From assembly GCA_037479115.1 (NCBI GenBank), contig JBBFLK010000010.1, positions 1-64,000 of the forward strand: 64,000 bases of DNA, given 5' to 3'. Position 1 is the stretch's first letter. Every line of letters begins with the position of its first letter. Below are positions 8,523-18,060 of the stretch, piece by piece. The position numbers and the translations under genes were made by a program. The stretch is from Anaerohalosphaeraceae bacterium (GTDB lineage Bacteria; Planctomycetota; Phycisphaerae; Sedimentisphaerales; Anaerohalosphaeraceae). The notes under the pieces were generated by a model. The model searched no databases and was not told where the DNA came from. It worked only from the letters and a program-made list of their open reading frames with translations.

Positions 8523-10834
8523 AAAACACCTCAACCTGCGAAAAAACACCGTTTTTGACGGTTTCTGTTTTTTGGGAGAATGCGGCACTGCTGCTGATTC
8601 TCGGGGTGCTGGCGCTGCGGTCTGTTTTTATTGAGGTGACCTACTATACCGCTCCGGCCTCTCCCTTTCTGCTGCTGCCGGAGCCGGTCAACAGTCTGCT
8701 GATTTCGTTTGTCCTGCTTGCGGTTTTTTTTGTGCATCAGGTCCTGTTTTTTCTTCATCCACCGTCAGGTCAAATCAGCATTCGGCTGACCCTGTGGATC
8801 GGTGTTTTCGTTTTGCTGGGTTTTTTTTCGGCCGCCTCCGCCTCCAACAAACGCGATGCGATTACGGAGCTGACAACACTGGCCGCCGCCCTTCTGATTA
8901 TCCCGACGGTCTCTGAGCTCTTCCGCAAACCTGACCGGATTCTTCTGTTCCTGTGGGTCTTGACGGCCCTGGGCATCACCGCCGTCTATCAGTGTCGGGA
9001 GCAGGCCCTCTCCGACAACGAAGCCGTCCTGCGAAATTATGAACAGAATCCGCAAAAAGTCCTGGAGGAAGTGGGGATTGAACCGGGGACGCTGAAGCAC
9101 TGGCAGTTTGAGCACCGGCTCCGGTCCAAAGACATACGGGGGTTCCTGACAACCAGCAATTCGACGGGGTCTTTTCTGCTGCTTTGCCTGTTCGGCAGTC
9201 TGGGACTGCTGCGGTATGCCTTTTCGCTGCCGGCCCGTCCGGAACGGCTGATTCAGATTCTTCTGTACAGTTCTGCGGTGCTTTGTCTGGGTTACGGGCT
9301 GTTTTTGTGCCGAAGCCGCGGGGCCATCACTGCCGGCCTGTCTTGTCTGTTCGGCTGGATAGGGTGTCTTTGGCTGGGCAAACGGCTTTGGGCTTTCCGC
9401 GGGCAGCTGCTGACAGCGGCTCTGCTTTGTGCCGCCGCAGCTGTCTGCTGGGCTGTCTGGTACGGAATGCACCACGGTCGGCTGCCGGGCCCCAACGCCC
9501 TGCTGGTTCGCTGGCAGTACTGGGTGAGCACGGTTCAGATGATTGCCGAGCATCCCCTGCGGGGCATCGGCGGAGGCAACTTTACAATCTGGTATCCGCT
9601 GTACAAAATTCCGGCCGCTCCCGAATTAATCCGGGACCCGCACAACTTTCCGCTTTCTCTGGCGGCCCAATACGGCATTCCCGCCGCCCTCGTGTTTGCT
9701 GGCATTCTGATTGTGCCGCTGACCGCCGTGCTCCGGCACGGCCCCTGCCGTCCGGCCCCCTCCGGAACCGGCGGGCCGACTCTTTCGTCGGGGCTGCTCC
9801 TGATGGCGGTCTGTGCGGTCGTGCTGCTGATGGTGCGGCCCTGGGTCATCGGTCAAGTCGACGCCGAAGCAGACTCGCTGGTTCGCGGGGCGTATTTTCT
9901 GGTGTATTATCTGGCTCCGGCAGGAGTGATGCTTCTGTGCCTGTGGCTGTTCGTTTTGGCCGGACGTGTGCCGACGGATTCGGCGAATCTGCAAAGGGCC
10001 CTTCTGCCGGCACTCGGATGGGGGATTTCGGCGGTGCTGATTCACAATCTGATTGATTTTGCCCTCTTTGAAACCGCTGTGCTGACCGCTGGGATGCTCT
10101 GTCTGGGGGCGTTTTGGGCTCTGGGGGCGGCTCCTTCTTCGGTTTCCAACCGGAAAATCTCCGTGCGGCTTGCGTGTGTTTTCGGGCCGGCGGCGGTCTT
10201 TGCTGTTTGGACTTATGGGGCGGTCTGGCTGCCTCTTCGGGCAGGCCTTCTCCTTCAGCAGGCGCTGCGAACCCCTGCCCAAAGCATCTGCCTGCTGCGA
10301 GCGGCCGAAGCAAAAGACCCGCTTTCTCCACAGCCCGCCTGGTATCAGGGCCAAATTCTCTTTCAGCAGGCCGAAAAACGAACCGCTGACAGACAGCCCC
10401 TGCTCGAAGAAGCCCGCAAGGCCTTCACCCGCGCCCTGAGCCGCAACCCGATGGACTATCGGCTGATGGAGGCTCTGGGAGATTTGTTCACGGTTTGGGC
10501 CGAATCGGAAAACACAGAAGACGTCCGAACCTCTTTTTATCAAACGAGTTATGAATGGACCCTTCAGGCATGGCAGCGTTTCCCGGGCAGCGACCGGCTT
10601 GTGTATAAACTGGGGACGCTGTCCGAACGGCTGAACCGGCCTCAGGAAGCCGCCGGCTGGTACACTTTGGCCGTCCAGATTGAAGATGAATACCGCAGAC
10701 AGTTTCGGCAGATGTACCCGAATGACCCGATTTTCAGCCGGCTGGGAGAAAGCCGCTATCAATATGCCAGAGATTATGCTCTCTCCCATACAGCCGCCCC
10801 GGCGCCGCCGGAGTCTCCGCCGTCCAGGCCGTAA
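8519..10834 (+). CDS. O-antigen ligase/polymerase-like membrane protein with C-terminal TPRs
   Basis: 771 residues. About 12 membrane segments occupy residues 20-590, with a large periplasmic-type loop and HPLRGIGGGNFTIWYPLY...DPHNFPLSL, the signature of the Wzy_C/O-antigen ligase family (Arg and His implicated in catalysis). The last 170 residues are soluble and helical, with tetratricopeptide-like units (around AEAKDPLSPQPAWYQGQILF and EEARKAFTRALSRNPMDYRL). Overlap of 4 bases with the preceding transferase suggests they build and ligate the same polysaccharide. It ends 5 bases from the convergent yebC gene. Confidence 0.85.
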   Translation: MKNTSTCEKTPFLTVSVFWENAALLLILGVLALRSVFIEVTYYTAPASPFLLLPEPVNSLLISFVLLAVFFVHQVLFFLHPPSGQISIRLTLWIGVFVLLGFFSAASASNKRDAITELTTLAAALLIIPTVSELFRKPDRILLFLWVLTALGITAVYQCREQALSDNEAVLRNYEQNPQKVLEEVGIEPGTLKHWQFEHRLRSKDIRGFLTTSNSTGSFLLLCLFGSLGLLRYAFSLPARPERLIQILLYSSAVLCLGYGLFLCRSRGAITAGLSCLFGWIGCLWLGKRLWAFRGQLLTAALLCAAAAVCWAVWYGMHHGRLPGPNALLVRWQYWVSTVQMIAEHPLRGIGGGNFTIWYPLYKIPAAPELIRDPHNFPLSLAAQYGIPAALVFAGILIVPLTAVLRHGPCRPAPSGTGGPTLSSGLLLMAVCAVVLLMVRPWVIGQVDAEADSLVRGAYFLVYYLAPAGVMLLCLWLFVLAGRVPTDSANLQRALLPALGWGISAVLIHNLIDFALFETAVLTAGMLCLGAFWALGAAPSSVSNRKISVRLACVFGPAAVFAVWTYGAVWLPLRAGLLLQQALRTPAQSICLLRAAEAKDPLSPQPAWYQGQILFQQAEKRTADRQPLLEEARKAFTRALSRNPMDYRLMEALGDLFTVWAESENTEDVRTSFYQTSYEWTLQAWQRFPGSDRLVYKLGTLSERLNRPQEAAGWYTLAVQIEDEYRRQFRQMYPNDPIFSRLGESRYQYARDYALSHTAAPAPPESPPSRP

Positions 10835-10839
10835 TCCCT

Positions 10840-11598
10840 TTAGCCCTGCGATTCGATTTTGGCCAGGATGCTGTCCGGAATATCAAAGTTGGCATACACG
10901 TTCTGGACATCATCGTGGTCTTCGAAATCCTCCATCAGCCCCAGAACCTTTCTGGCGGTTTCCTCATCTGTAATCTGCACGTTGGTTTGAGGGACCATGG
11001 CAATTTCGGCGGAGTTCAAGGGGATATTTTTTTCCTGCAGGGCTTTTTTGAGGGTCTCAAAAGAAGCGGGCGCACAGGTAATTTCATACAGCCGTCCGGT
11101 ATTCTGCAAATCGTCGGCTCCGGCGGCCAGTGCCAGCTCCAGCAGCGTATCTTCGGCAATCGCCGAGGTATCGACGGTAATCAGGCCCTTCTTGGAAAAC
11201 ATCCAGCTCACACAGCCGCTGGCCCCCAGCGAGCCGCCCCGCCGTTCGAAGATTTTCTTGATTTCCGGGGCCGTTCGGTTTCGGTTGTCTGTAAGTCCTT
11301 CAATCATCACCGCGACACCGCCGGGGGCGTATCCTTCATAGAGCACCTCTTCGTAATGCACGCCGCCCAGCTCGCCGGTTCCTTTTTTGACGGCCTTTTC
11401 AATCGTGTCTTTGGGCATGTTGGCGGCTTTGGCCTTGTCAATGGCGTAGCGAAGGGGAAGATTCGCATCGGGATCGCCGCCGCCGTTTTTGGCCGCCACA
11501 ATAATCATTCTTGCGATTTTGCTCCAGAGTTTGCCGCGTTTGGCGTCATTGGCCGCCTTTTTGTGCTTGATGCCTGCCCAGTGTGAATGTCCTGCCAT
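10840..11598 (-). CDS. yebC: YebC/PmpR-family protein (translation/transcription regulator)
   Basis: 252 residues starting MAGHSHWAGIKHKKAANDAKRG, the hallmark YebC N-terminus, with NLPLRYAIDKAKAANMPKDTIEKAVKKG and the acidic C-terminal EDFEDHDDVQNVYANFD. Long annotated as a DNA-binding regulator; members have more recently been linked to relief of ribosome stalling, which would suit its place at the end of a translation-factor operon. It lies 40 bases after hisG on the same strand. Length and motifs are complete. Confidence 0.93.
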   Translation of the reverse strand: MAGHSHWAGIKHKKAANDAKRGKLWSKIARMIIVAAKNGGGDPDANLPLRYAIDKAKAANMPKDTIEKAVKKGTGELGGVHYEEVLYEGYAPGGVAVMIEGLTDNRNRTAPEIKKIFERRGGSLGASGCVSWMFSKKGLITVDTSAIAEDTLLELALAAGADDLQNTGRLYEITCAPASFETLKKALQEKNIPLNSAEIAMVPQTNVQITDEETARKVLGLMEDFEDHDDVQNVYANFDIPDSILAKIESQG

Positions 11599-11638
11599 AT
11601 GGATTTACCCGCCTTGGAACGTTCGTCGTTTTCTCGGA

Positions 11639-12574
11639 TTAATGAATCACTTTATTGAGCGAATAGGTAATAATTCCGGATGCGCCGGCATGCTTGAGCT
11701 GCGGAATGAGCTCCCGCTCGACTTTCTCTTCCACTACAATTTCCACCGCCGCATAGTCGGAATCGGCCAGCGGGGAGATGGTCGGGCTTTTCTCGGCCGG
11801 AAGAATCTGCAGAACCGCCGGCAAATCCTTCTTGGCGACGTTCATCTTCATTCCGACGAGGGTCCGGGCATCAATCGCGGCGTTCAGCAGAATCGCCAGG
11901 TTTTCGATTTTGCGTCTCTTGAAGGGATCCTTCCAGGCCTGACGGTTGGCGATAAATCGGGTGGTCGAAACCAGCACGGTATCCACAATGCGGAGATTAT
12001 TCGCCCGCAGAGAGGAGCCCGTCTCCGTCAGTTCGACAATGCCGTTGACCAGCCGGGCCTTGACTTCCGTGGCCCCCCAGCTGAACTCCACTTTTACCCG
12101 GATTTTTTTTCGTCGGAAATACCGCTGCGTAACGCCGACCAGCTCCGTGGCAATAATGCCGCCTTCGAGGTCCTCAGGCTTCTGGACAGTCGATTCATTC
12201 GGAACCGCCAGAACCCAGCGGGCCGGTGCCGAGGTTGCCTTGCTGTACTCAAGCTGACAGACCTCGTGCACTTTGGAATTGTTTTCCATAATCCAGTCAT
12301 AGCCGGTGAAGCCGGCGTCCAGGACTCCGGCCTCCACATACCGGCTCATTTCCTGGGCCCGCAGCAGAATCAGCTGAATCTGCGGGTCGTCAATCTGCGG
12401 AAAATAGCTTCGGTCCGCTCCGGTGATGGCAAAGCCGGCTTTGGCAAACAAATCAATGGTGGCCGCCTGCAGACTGCCTTTGGGGATTCCCAGCCTGAGA
12501 ATCTCGCCGGAGGAGGGCTGCGGGGCTTTCTGTGAGGTTGTCTGTCGGTTCTGCTGAGGGTTTTGTCTGCTCAT
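11639..12574 (-). CDS. hisG: ATP phosphoribosyltransferase, long form
   Basis: 311 residues. After a Gln-rich 24-residue lead comes LRLGIPKGSLQAATIDLFAKAG. The PRPP/ATP-binding core includes DAGFTGYDWI and a phosphate-binding IVDTVLVSTTRFIANRQAW region. The final 75 residues (VGMKMNVAKKDLPAVLQILP onward) form the ACT-like regulatory domain of HisG-L, expected to bind histidine. Catalyses the first step of histidine synthesis. The start ATG overlaps the preceding stop as ATGA. No other his gene is present in the window, so this is a detached hisG inside a translation operon. Confidence 0.93.
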   Translation of the reverse strand: MSRQNPQQNRQTTSQKAPQPSSGEILRLGIPKGSLQAATIDLFAKAGFAITGADRSYFPQIDDPQIQLILLRAQEMSRYVEAGVLDAGFTGYDWIMENNSKVHEVCQLEYSKATSAPARWVLAVPNESTVQKPEDLEGGIIATELVGVTQRYFRRKKIRVKVEFSWGATEVKARLVNGIVELTETGSSLRANNLRIVDTVLVSTTRFIANRQAWKDPFKRRKIENLAILLNAAIDARTLVGMKMNVAKKDLPAVLQILPAEKSPTISPLADSDYAAVEIVVEEKVERELIPQLKHAGASGIITYSLNKVIH

Positions 12575-13272
12575 TTTTTCGATGATTCTTTCCGTTTCTT
12601 CGTTTTGGTGGTTTTTTTCCCGGATTTTCCTTCCGAATCCGACGCACGGGCTTTTTCCAAAGACGACAGCGTCCCCTCCGCGGCGGCCCGCAACAGTGCA
12701 TAAAACCGCCAGGCATCCGATGCGGAAATCTGACGCTCCAGAAAGCCGTGAATCTCCTCTTCAGACGATTCCGGACAAATCAGCTGTTCACGAATCAGAT
12801 ACTCTTTCATCTTGTCGGTGAGCGGCACGGCATGTCCGCCCAGCGCAGTCAGAAAACAATAGTCCACGACAAAACGGCTGACCCCCTCTATATCCTCAAC
12901 GGCCTTGCGGCCCTGCCGTTTGCCCTGGCTTTTCAGCGAAGCCAGACTCAGCCCGTCATAACGGTCGCAAATCTGATTGAGCATGCGGGTCAGACTCTGG
13001 GCGGCCGTCTGGGCCTGCGGGCTGTGATCGCCCATCACATCCAGAATCTCCTCGCTGCGGGCGACCCGCAAATCATTCAGGTCCACAAAATGATTCTGAA
13101 TGCGTTTGTAAATCTTTTTGGTATCCGCCTCGGTATAGAACTGGCTGATATGGCCGACCACAAGCGCTTCAATCGGGTCCTCATAGGACACCGGTTCCAG
13201 GGCCGACGACAGGCGCTTCCAGGACTGAAACGCTTTTTTGAGCCGGGCGCTGTATTCCTTGCTGTTTTTCAT
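12571..13272 (-). CDS. HhH-GPD (endonuclease III-fold)-like protein, probably non-catalytic
   Basis: 233 residues, helical. The central part aligns by eye with the endonuclease III fold: VDLNDLRVARSEEILDVMGD, a helical repeat, then IEGVSRFVVDYCFLTALGG and PLTDKMKEYL, matching the helix-hairpin-helix and the segment with the catalytic Asp. At the positions of the glycosylase Lys (LPGVGRKTA) and Asp (PVDTHV) this protein has Phe and Thr, so base excision looks unlikely. The tail is Lys/Ser-rich (KSGKKTTKTKKRKESSKK), suggesting nucleic-acid contact. The gene overlaps rbfA and hisG by 4 bases each (ATGA), so it is translationally coupled. The assignment is inference at fold level. Confidence 0.5.
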   Translation of the reverse strand: MKNSKEYSARLKKAFQSWKRLSSALEPVSYEDPIEALVVGHISQFYTEADTKKIYKRIQNHFVDLNDLRVARSEEILDVMGDHSPQAQTAAQSLTRMLNQICDRYDGLSLASLKSQGKRQGRKAVEDIEGVSRFVVDYCFLTALGGHAVPLTDKMKEYLIREQLICPESSEEEIHGFLERQISASDAWRFYALLRAAAEGTLSSLEKARASDSEGKSGKKTTKTKKRKESSKK

Positions 13273-13685
13273 AAAGAGGGCTCCTCCGAGGGCCAATCGT
13301 CTTGGCGGACACTGTCGGCATCCTCCGCCTGCTCCCACTGGCGGCGAAGTTCCTCAATCAGCCGCAGCGTTTCGAGGGTTGTATGAAACTTTCGGTCCAT
13401 CTCGAAACGAAGATGCGGCACATATCGGCAGACCAGGGCCTCTCCCAGAGCGGCCTGAAACACGCCGGCGGCATGCCGAATGGCCTTCAGGGTCAGCGTC
13501 TGGGCGGCTTCATCGACACCGCTGACGCTCAGGAAGACCGTCGCCTGCCGCAAATCGGGTGTTACCTGAACCTGCGTGACGGTGACCAATCCCCTGATGC
13601 GGGGGTCGCTGAGCCGTGTCAGAATGGTGGTGCTGACCGATTCCCGGATGACCCCTGCGATTCGTTCCAGTCTGCGGCTTGCCAT
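13269..13685 (-). CDS. rbfA: Ribosome-binding factor A
   Basis: 138 residues beginning MASRRLERIAGVIRESVSTT, with the KH-like fold landmarks DPRIRGLVTVTQVQVTPDLRQA and FLSV, and a closing HLRFEMDRKFHTTLETLRLIEEL, all typical of RbfA, which assists 30S maturation. The ATG at 13685 is preferred because AGGGTGG lies 8 bases upstream; an in-frame GTG is 4 codons earlier. It follows infB by 45 bases, the conserved nusA-infB-rbfA order. Confidence 0.93.
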   Translation of the reverse strand: MASRRLERIAGVIRESVSTTILTRLSDPRIRGLVTVTQVQVTPDLRQATVFLSVSGVDEAAQTLTLKAIRHAAGVFQAALGEALVCRYVPHLRFEMDRKFHTTLETLRLIEELRRQWEQAEDADSVRQDDWPSEEPSL

Positions 13686-13730
13686 GACCGTTTCCACCCT
13701 GTCAGTCCCAACCCAATCCGCCTCAGTCTG

Positions 13731-16436
13731 CTACAGCTCCCGAGAAACCTGCACGATTTCGTAGGCCTCCAGGACATCGCCGGTCTTGACATCATCAAAG
13801 CCGGCAATTTTGATGCCGCATTCGAGGCCGGCCTTGACCTCGCGAACATCGTCTTTGAAATGCCGCAGCGACTCGATGGCACAATTGTCCTTGACGACGA
13901 TATTGTTGCGAATCAGACGCAGCTTTGCATTTTTGGTGACCAGGCCGTTCTCGACGAAGCATCCGGCGACCGTGCCGACTCCGGAAATCTTGAAGGTATT
14001 CCGCACCACCAGCCGGCCGAGCGTCTTTTCCTGCTCCACCGGCTCCAGAAGGCCCTTCATCGCGGCCTTCAAATCTTCCGTGATGCGGTAAATCACATTG
14101 TAAAGCCGGATATCCACCCGGGCCGCCTCGGCCATCTGCCGGACCCGGTCTTCGGGAACCACATTGAAGCCGATGATGATGGCATCCGAGGCCTGGGCCA
14201 GCACCACATCGCCTTCCGTGATGCCTCCGACGCCGGCGTGAATCACCTTGACTTTCACCTCCGGGGTGCTCAATTCGGTCAGATAACGAACCAGCACATC
14301 CACAGAGCCCTGCACATCGGCCCGCACAATCAGATTCAGCTCTTTGATTTTGCCGGCTTCGATATGCTTGAACAAGTTGTCCAGCGTCACCTGAGAACGG
14401 CGAGCCAGCGATTCTTCGCGGCTGAGGGTTCGGATTTCCTCCGCCGCCGCCTTGGCCCGGTTGATATCCGACAGGCAGTAAAACTTGTCGCCCGCCTGCG
14501 GAACGCCGTCCAGCCCGGTGATTTCCACCGGCATGGAAGGCAGGGCCGACTTGACGGCATGTCCCCAGCTGTCGGTAATCGTGCGGACTCGGCCCCAGGC
14601 CCCGCCGGCCAGGACAATATCCCCCTTCTTCAGCTGGCCTTCTTTAATCAGAAGCGTAGCCACCGCTCCCCGGCTGGGAGCCATCTTGGCCTCCACAACC
14701 CAGCCCATCGCAGGGAGGGTGGGGTCGGCCTGATAGTTTTTCAGTTCCGCAATATAGTCCAGATGCTCAATCAAATCCTCGATGCCCTGTCCGGTGGCGG
14801 CGCTGGTTTTGACGATTTCGGTATTGCCGCCCCACTCGGCCGGGGTCAGTTCGTGTTCGGCCAGCTGACCATAAATGCGGTGTAAATCAATCCCCGGCAG
14901 GTCGATTTTGTTCAGGGCCACAATGATTTCCACACCGGCGGCCTTGGCGTGATGAATCGCCTCGACCGTCTGCGGCATCACCCCGTCATCCGCCGCCACA
15001 ACCAGCACCACAATGTCGGTCATCTGTGCCCCGCGGGCCCGCATGGAGGTAAACGCCTCGTGGCCCGGCGTATCCAGGAAGGTGATGCGCTTGCCGTTGA
15101 TTTCCACCTGATAAGCGCCGATGTGCTGCGTAATTCCTCCGGCTTCTCCGGCCGCTACCGAGGTCTTGCGGATTCGGTCCAGCAGACTGGTCTTGCCGTG
15201 GTCCACATGACCGAGCATCGTGACAATCGGAGGCCGCTTCTGCAAATGAAGTCTCGGACGCTGCTCGAATTCCTTTTCTATCTGCTCCAAAACCGTGCGT
15301 TTGCGCTCCACAACCAGTTCTGTACCGAACTCGAGGGCTATCAGTTCCGCCGTGTCGACGGAAATGGCCTGGTTGGCAGTGGCAATCACCCCTTCCGCCA
15401 GCAGTTTGGCGATAATATCGCTGGTCTTAACCCCCAGAGCCGCCGAAAGGTCTTTGACCAAAATCGGCTCGGTCACAACCGCTTTGGCAGGCCGTTCCAC
15501 CGGCGGCGCCGGCTCTTCGGCCTTGGCTTTCGTTTCAATCCGCCGAGGCGGCCGGTTGCGAATCCATTCTCCTTCCGCAGCCGCCAGACGAGCCCGCCGC
15601 TCCTCCAGATCCCGCTCCCGAATCCGCTTCGGCCCGCCTTTGAGCAGACGATCTTCTTCTTCATCGGCGTGGTGCTTTCGGCGCCCGTGTGTTTTGTCTT
15701 TGGGCTTTTTGGCGACTGTATCCGCGTCGTCTTCCACCACAGGAATCAGCGGCTGAACAGCCCTCTCCGGCCCCTTCATCGGCGGGCGAGGCCGCTTGCC
15801 GCCGAACCGGCGAGAATCCGCTTCGGGTTTTTCGACCCGAATCACCGTCGGGCCGGTCAATTGGGCGGGTCTGGGCTTTTCAAGTTTCGGGCCGGCCGGC
15901 AGAATCGGAGCCGGCGGGGGAGGCGGAACAGCCGGGGCCGGCGGGACGGTTTGTACCTCCTGGACTGGCGGCTTGGGCGCTTCCTGAACCGGCGCGGTCT
16001 CTGCCGCAGCAGACGGCGCAGGCGCAGACGCCGCTTCGGGTTCTGTCTTTTCAGCCGCCGGCGCCTCGGCAGGACAGAGGGCCTGAGGCTGCGGGGCTTC
16101 TTTCGTCTCCGCCGGTGCCTCCGCCGCCTGAACGGTTTCAGTAGGTTCTTCCTGAACCGTCGGAACGGCGGGGGTTTCTTCCTCGGTCGGGGCAGAAACC
16201 TTTTTTCGACGGGCCACCCGCACTTTTTCCAAATCAACTCGTTCGGCGGTCTCGACAGAGGTGGTGTGCTCTCCTTCGCTGAACCACTCCCGGATGGTTG
16301 CCACCTGCCCGGCGGTCAGAGGAGACATATGCGTCTTGATATCCAGGCCTTCGGCCTGACACTTGGCCACAATCGCCTGGCTTTTGACTCCCAGCTCTTT
16401 CGCCAGAAGATAAACTTTTGTTACCGCCTTAGCCAA
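13731..16436 (-). CDS. infB: Translation initiation factor IF-2 (TTG start)
   Basis: 901 residues. The N-terminal domain starts [21 protein letters not shown], followed by a low-complexity Pro/Ala/Glu linker (about 75-190) and a second IF2-N domain ([17 protein letters not shown]). The GTPase domain has [10 protein letters not shown] (G1), LDTPGHEAF (G3) and NKIDL (G4), then domains II-IV to RDVQ-type [12 protein letters not shown] and a C-terminal beta-barrel. It places fMet-tRNA on the 30S subunit. A TTG at 16436 is chosen as start: AGGAG is 8 bases upstream and it gives the family-typical N-terminus; an earlier in-frame TTG at 16499 has no such support. It follows nusA by 63 bases. Confidence 0.95.
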   Translation of the reverse strand: MAKAVTKVYLLAKELGVKSQAIVAKCQAEGLDIKTHMSPLTAGQVATIREWFSEGEHTTSVETAERVDLEKVRVARRKKVSAPTEEETPAVPTVQEEPTETVQAAEAPAETKEAPQPQALCPAEAPAAEKTEPEAASAPAPSAAAETAPVQEAPKPPVQEVQTVPPAPAVPPPPPAPILPAGPKLEKPRPAQLTGPTVIRVEKPEADSRRFGGKRPRPPMKGPERAVQPLIPVVEDDADTVAKKPKDKTHGRRKHHADEEEDRLLKGGPKRIRERDLEERRARLAAAEGEWIRNRPPRRIETKAKAEEPAPPVERPAKAVVTEPILVKDLSAALGVKTSDIIAKLLAEGVIATANQAISVDTAELIALEFGTELVVERKRTVLEQIEKEFEQRPRLHLQKRPPIVTMLGHVDHGKTSLLDRIRKTSVAAGEAGGITQHIGAYQVEINGKRITFLDTPGHEAFTSMRARGAQMTDIVVLVVAADDGVMPQTVEAIHHAKAAGVEIIVALNKIDLPGIDLHRIYGQLAEHELTPAEWGGNTEIVKTSAATGQGIEDLIEHLDYIAELKNYQADPTLPAMGWVVEAKMAPSRGAVATLLIKEGQLKKGDIVLAGGAWGRVRTITDSWGHAVKSALPSMPVEITGLDGVPQAGDKFYCLSDINRAKAAAEEIRTLSREESLARRSQVTLDNLFKHIEAGKIKELNLIVRADVQGSVDVLVRYLTELSTPEVKVKVIHAGVGGITEGDVVLAQASDAIIIGFNVVPEDRVRQMAEAARVDIRLYNVIYRITEDLKAAMKGLLEPVEQEKTLGRLVVRNTFKISGVGTVAGCFVENGLVTKNAKLRLIRNNIVVKDNCAIESLRHFKDDVREVKAGLECGIKIAGFDDVKTGDVLEAYEIVQVSREL

Positions 16437-16499
16437 TTTGAATTCTCCTGTACAGTCCCTGAAAAGTCCTGAAAAAGCTTCTTGGAGACGTGTACACAA

Positions 16500-17729
16500 T
16501 TAACTTTTTCGTTTTCTTTCGCTGCGGGCCTTCTCCTGCATCAGGAGCCCTTCGGCCTGCGTCATTTTTTCTTCCGCAGCCATTTCTCGGGCAGCGGTCT
16601 GGGCCGCCTGAATCACCCTGGCGGCCAATTCTTCAGAAATCTTCAGCTCCTCTACAAGCGGCTTGACTCCGACTTCCTCCAAGTCCAAAACCGAGATGAT
16701 TCCCAACGCCAGCAGTTTATCGACGAAGGAATCATCCAGTCCCTCAATCTTTCCGATGCAGGCGGAAAGCCGCTCGACCTCTCGGTTATACTCCGGCGGG
16801 GTCAAAATATCAATATCCCAGTTGGTCAGACGAGCCGCCAGGCGGACGTTCTGCCCGTGCTTGCCGATTGCCAAACTCAGCTGGTCTTCAGGAACCACCA
16901 CCGTCGCCCGTCCCAGCTCAAAACAAATCGCAATCTCGCTGACCTTGGCGGGCCGAAGCGCGTTGGCAATAAAGACCTGCGAGGAATCGCTCCAGGGAAC
17001 GATGTCGATTTTTTCCCCACCCAGTTCATCGACAATATTCTTAATCCGGCTTCCTCGAACTCCGACACAGGCCCCAACGGGATCCACCTTGTCATCGGTC
17101 GAATCAACGGCTATCTTGGTTCGATAGCCCGCCTCTCGGGCCAACGCCTTGATTTCAATAATCCCTTCGCTGACCTCCGGGACTTCCAATTCAAAAAGAC
17201 GGCGAATAAAATCCGGATGAGTGCGGGACAAAACAATCTTCACCTGGCTGGAAGCCTCCCGCACGTCCAGAATCATCGCCCGGATTCGTTCGCCGGGGTG
17301 GTGCGTTTCACCGGTAATTTGTTCAGACTTGGGCAAAATCGCCTCGACTCGAGGGCTGAGGTTTACCACAAGAACCCCGCCTTCAAAACGGGCGACGGTT
17401 CCGTTGACGATCTCCCCTTTCCTTTGAGCATATTCACTAAAAATACTTTCCCGTTCGTCCTCGCGGAGTTTCTGAATCATCACCTGACGGGCTGTCTGGG
17501 CCGAAATCCGTCCCAATCTTTGGATATCAATCGGAGTGCCGTCCTTAAAAGCGGAAATATCTCCCGTTTTTCGGTCGATATGGACGGTAATATCACTTTC
17601 CGGCGGAGCCCCGAAGTGCTTGCGTGCTGCCGAAACCATCGCGGCTTCAAGGTCCTGAAAAACGGATTCCTTGTCAATATTCTTGTCCCGCGAGATGTTC
17701 TCCACGATTCGTAATACATCCTGATTCAT
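16500..17729 (-). CDS. nusA: Transcription termination/antitermination factor NusA
   Basis: 409 residues: RNAP-binding N-domain (MNQDVLRIVENISRDKN...), S1 domain (around 130-200, GEIVNGTVARFEGGVLVV), KH1-KH2 (GACVGVRGSRIKNIVDEL and LSLAIGKHGQNVRLAARLT) and a C-terminal helix-hairpin-helix (IEGLDDSFVDKLLALGI). It binds nascent RNA and RNA polymerase and modulates pausing and termination. First gene of the nusA-infB-rbfA operon; the usual rimP is not upstream. The preceding leader contains an intrinsic terminator, so self-control is plausible. Confidence 0.95.
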   Translation of the reverse strand: MNQDVLRIVENISRDKNIDKESVFQDLEAAMVSAARKHFGAPPESDITVHIDRKTGDISAFKDGTPIDIQRLGRISAQTARQVMIQKLREDERESIFSEYAQRKGEIVNGTVARFEGGVLVVNLSPRVEAILPKSEQITGETHHPGERIRAMILDVREASSQVKIVLSRTHPDFIRRLFELEVPEVSEGIIEIKALAREAGYRTKIAVDSTDDKVDPVGACVGVRGSRIKNIVDELGGEKIDIVPWSDSSQVFIANALRPAKVSEIAICFELGRATVVVPEDQLSLAIGKHGQNVRLAARLTNWDIDILTPPEYNREVERLSACIGKIEGLDDSFVDKLLALGIISVLDLEEVGVKPLVEELKISEELAARVIQAAQTAAREMAAEEKMTQAEGLLMQEKARSERKRKS

Positions 17730-18054
17730 AAAATCCGCATCCTTAATCCAATAAAAACAAAAAAGTGGAAACCTTCAGGTTACCACTTTTTCCTGCAAAC
17801 CGTCGGCCCTTTTCTAACCGGAATCGCGAAGGCGGGCCGAAAAAATTGTCCGTTTAGTCGGCCATAACTTCGGTTCTCCGGAATCGCCGCCGTTTCTGCA
17901 GGTTCCCTGAAGAATCATTATCTATAGCAACAAGCCGTCCGTGCACCCTGCACCGCTGCACAATACAGGATGTAACACTATGCAACCGCACGGCTTATAG
18001 TTCCTTTAACTGTCATAACTCACCCTTTCCGCCTGAAAATCCAGCGTCGGCTGA
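17730..18054 (-). promoter_or_regulatory. Structured nusA leader or separate small RNA, unknown class
   Basis: About 325 bases without a convincing gene between the predicted start of transcription and nusA. A long stem closes with AAGCCGT/ACGGCTT and an inner TGCA/TGCA (17932-17997). Two similar stretches carry GGAATCGC and GTCGGCC (17802-17827 and 17848-17887). A 12-codon open frame (18016-17978, MTVKGTISRAVA) preceded by GGGTGAG might be a leader peptide. The leader ends in the terminator at 17752-17791. It does not show the conserved cores of tmRNA, RNase P RNA, SRP RNA or common riboswitches. Either a nusA attenuator region or an independent sRNA of about 290 nt. Confidence 0.5.
17752..17791 (-). 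terminator. Intrinsic terminator/attenuator about 30 nt before nusA
   Basis: On the minus strand AAAAAGTGG pairs with CCACTTTTT. One A-A mismatch separates this from an inner AACC/GGTT stem with a 4-nt loop, and the hairpin is followed directly by T7-G-T5. The hairpin is at 17760-17791 and the T-tract at 17752-17760. It lies between a good promoter (18061-18088) and the nusA ATG (17729), so transcripts from that promoter must read through it to express the operon. Confidence 0.8.
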
Positions 18055-18060
18055 TTCTGA

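Noticed and set aside
11639-12574. A histidine operon
   Set aside because: Only hisG is present; the neighbours are translation and nucleic-acid genes.
14949-16472. 507-residue open frame on the plus strand with Arg/Gly-rich repeats
   Set aside because: Antisense to infB; the repeats mirror the Pro/Ala/Glu linker of IF-2.
16437-16499. Longer infB starting at 16499
   Set aside because: The upstream TTG lacks a ribosome-binding site, while the TTG at 16436 has AGGAG and yields the family-typical N-terminus.
17762-18054. nusA leader as tmRNA, RNase P RNA, SRP RNA, 6S RNA or a known riboswitch
   Set aside because: I could not find the conserved core sequences of these classes by eye; a covariance-model search would settle it.
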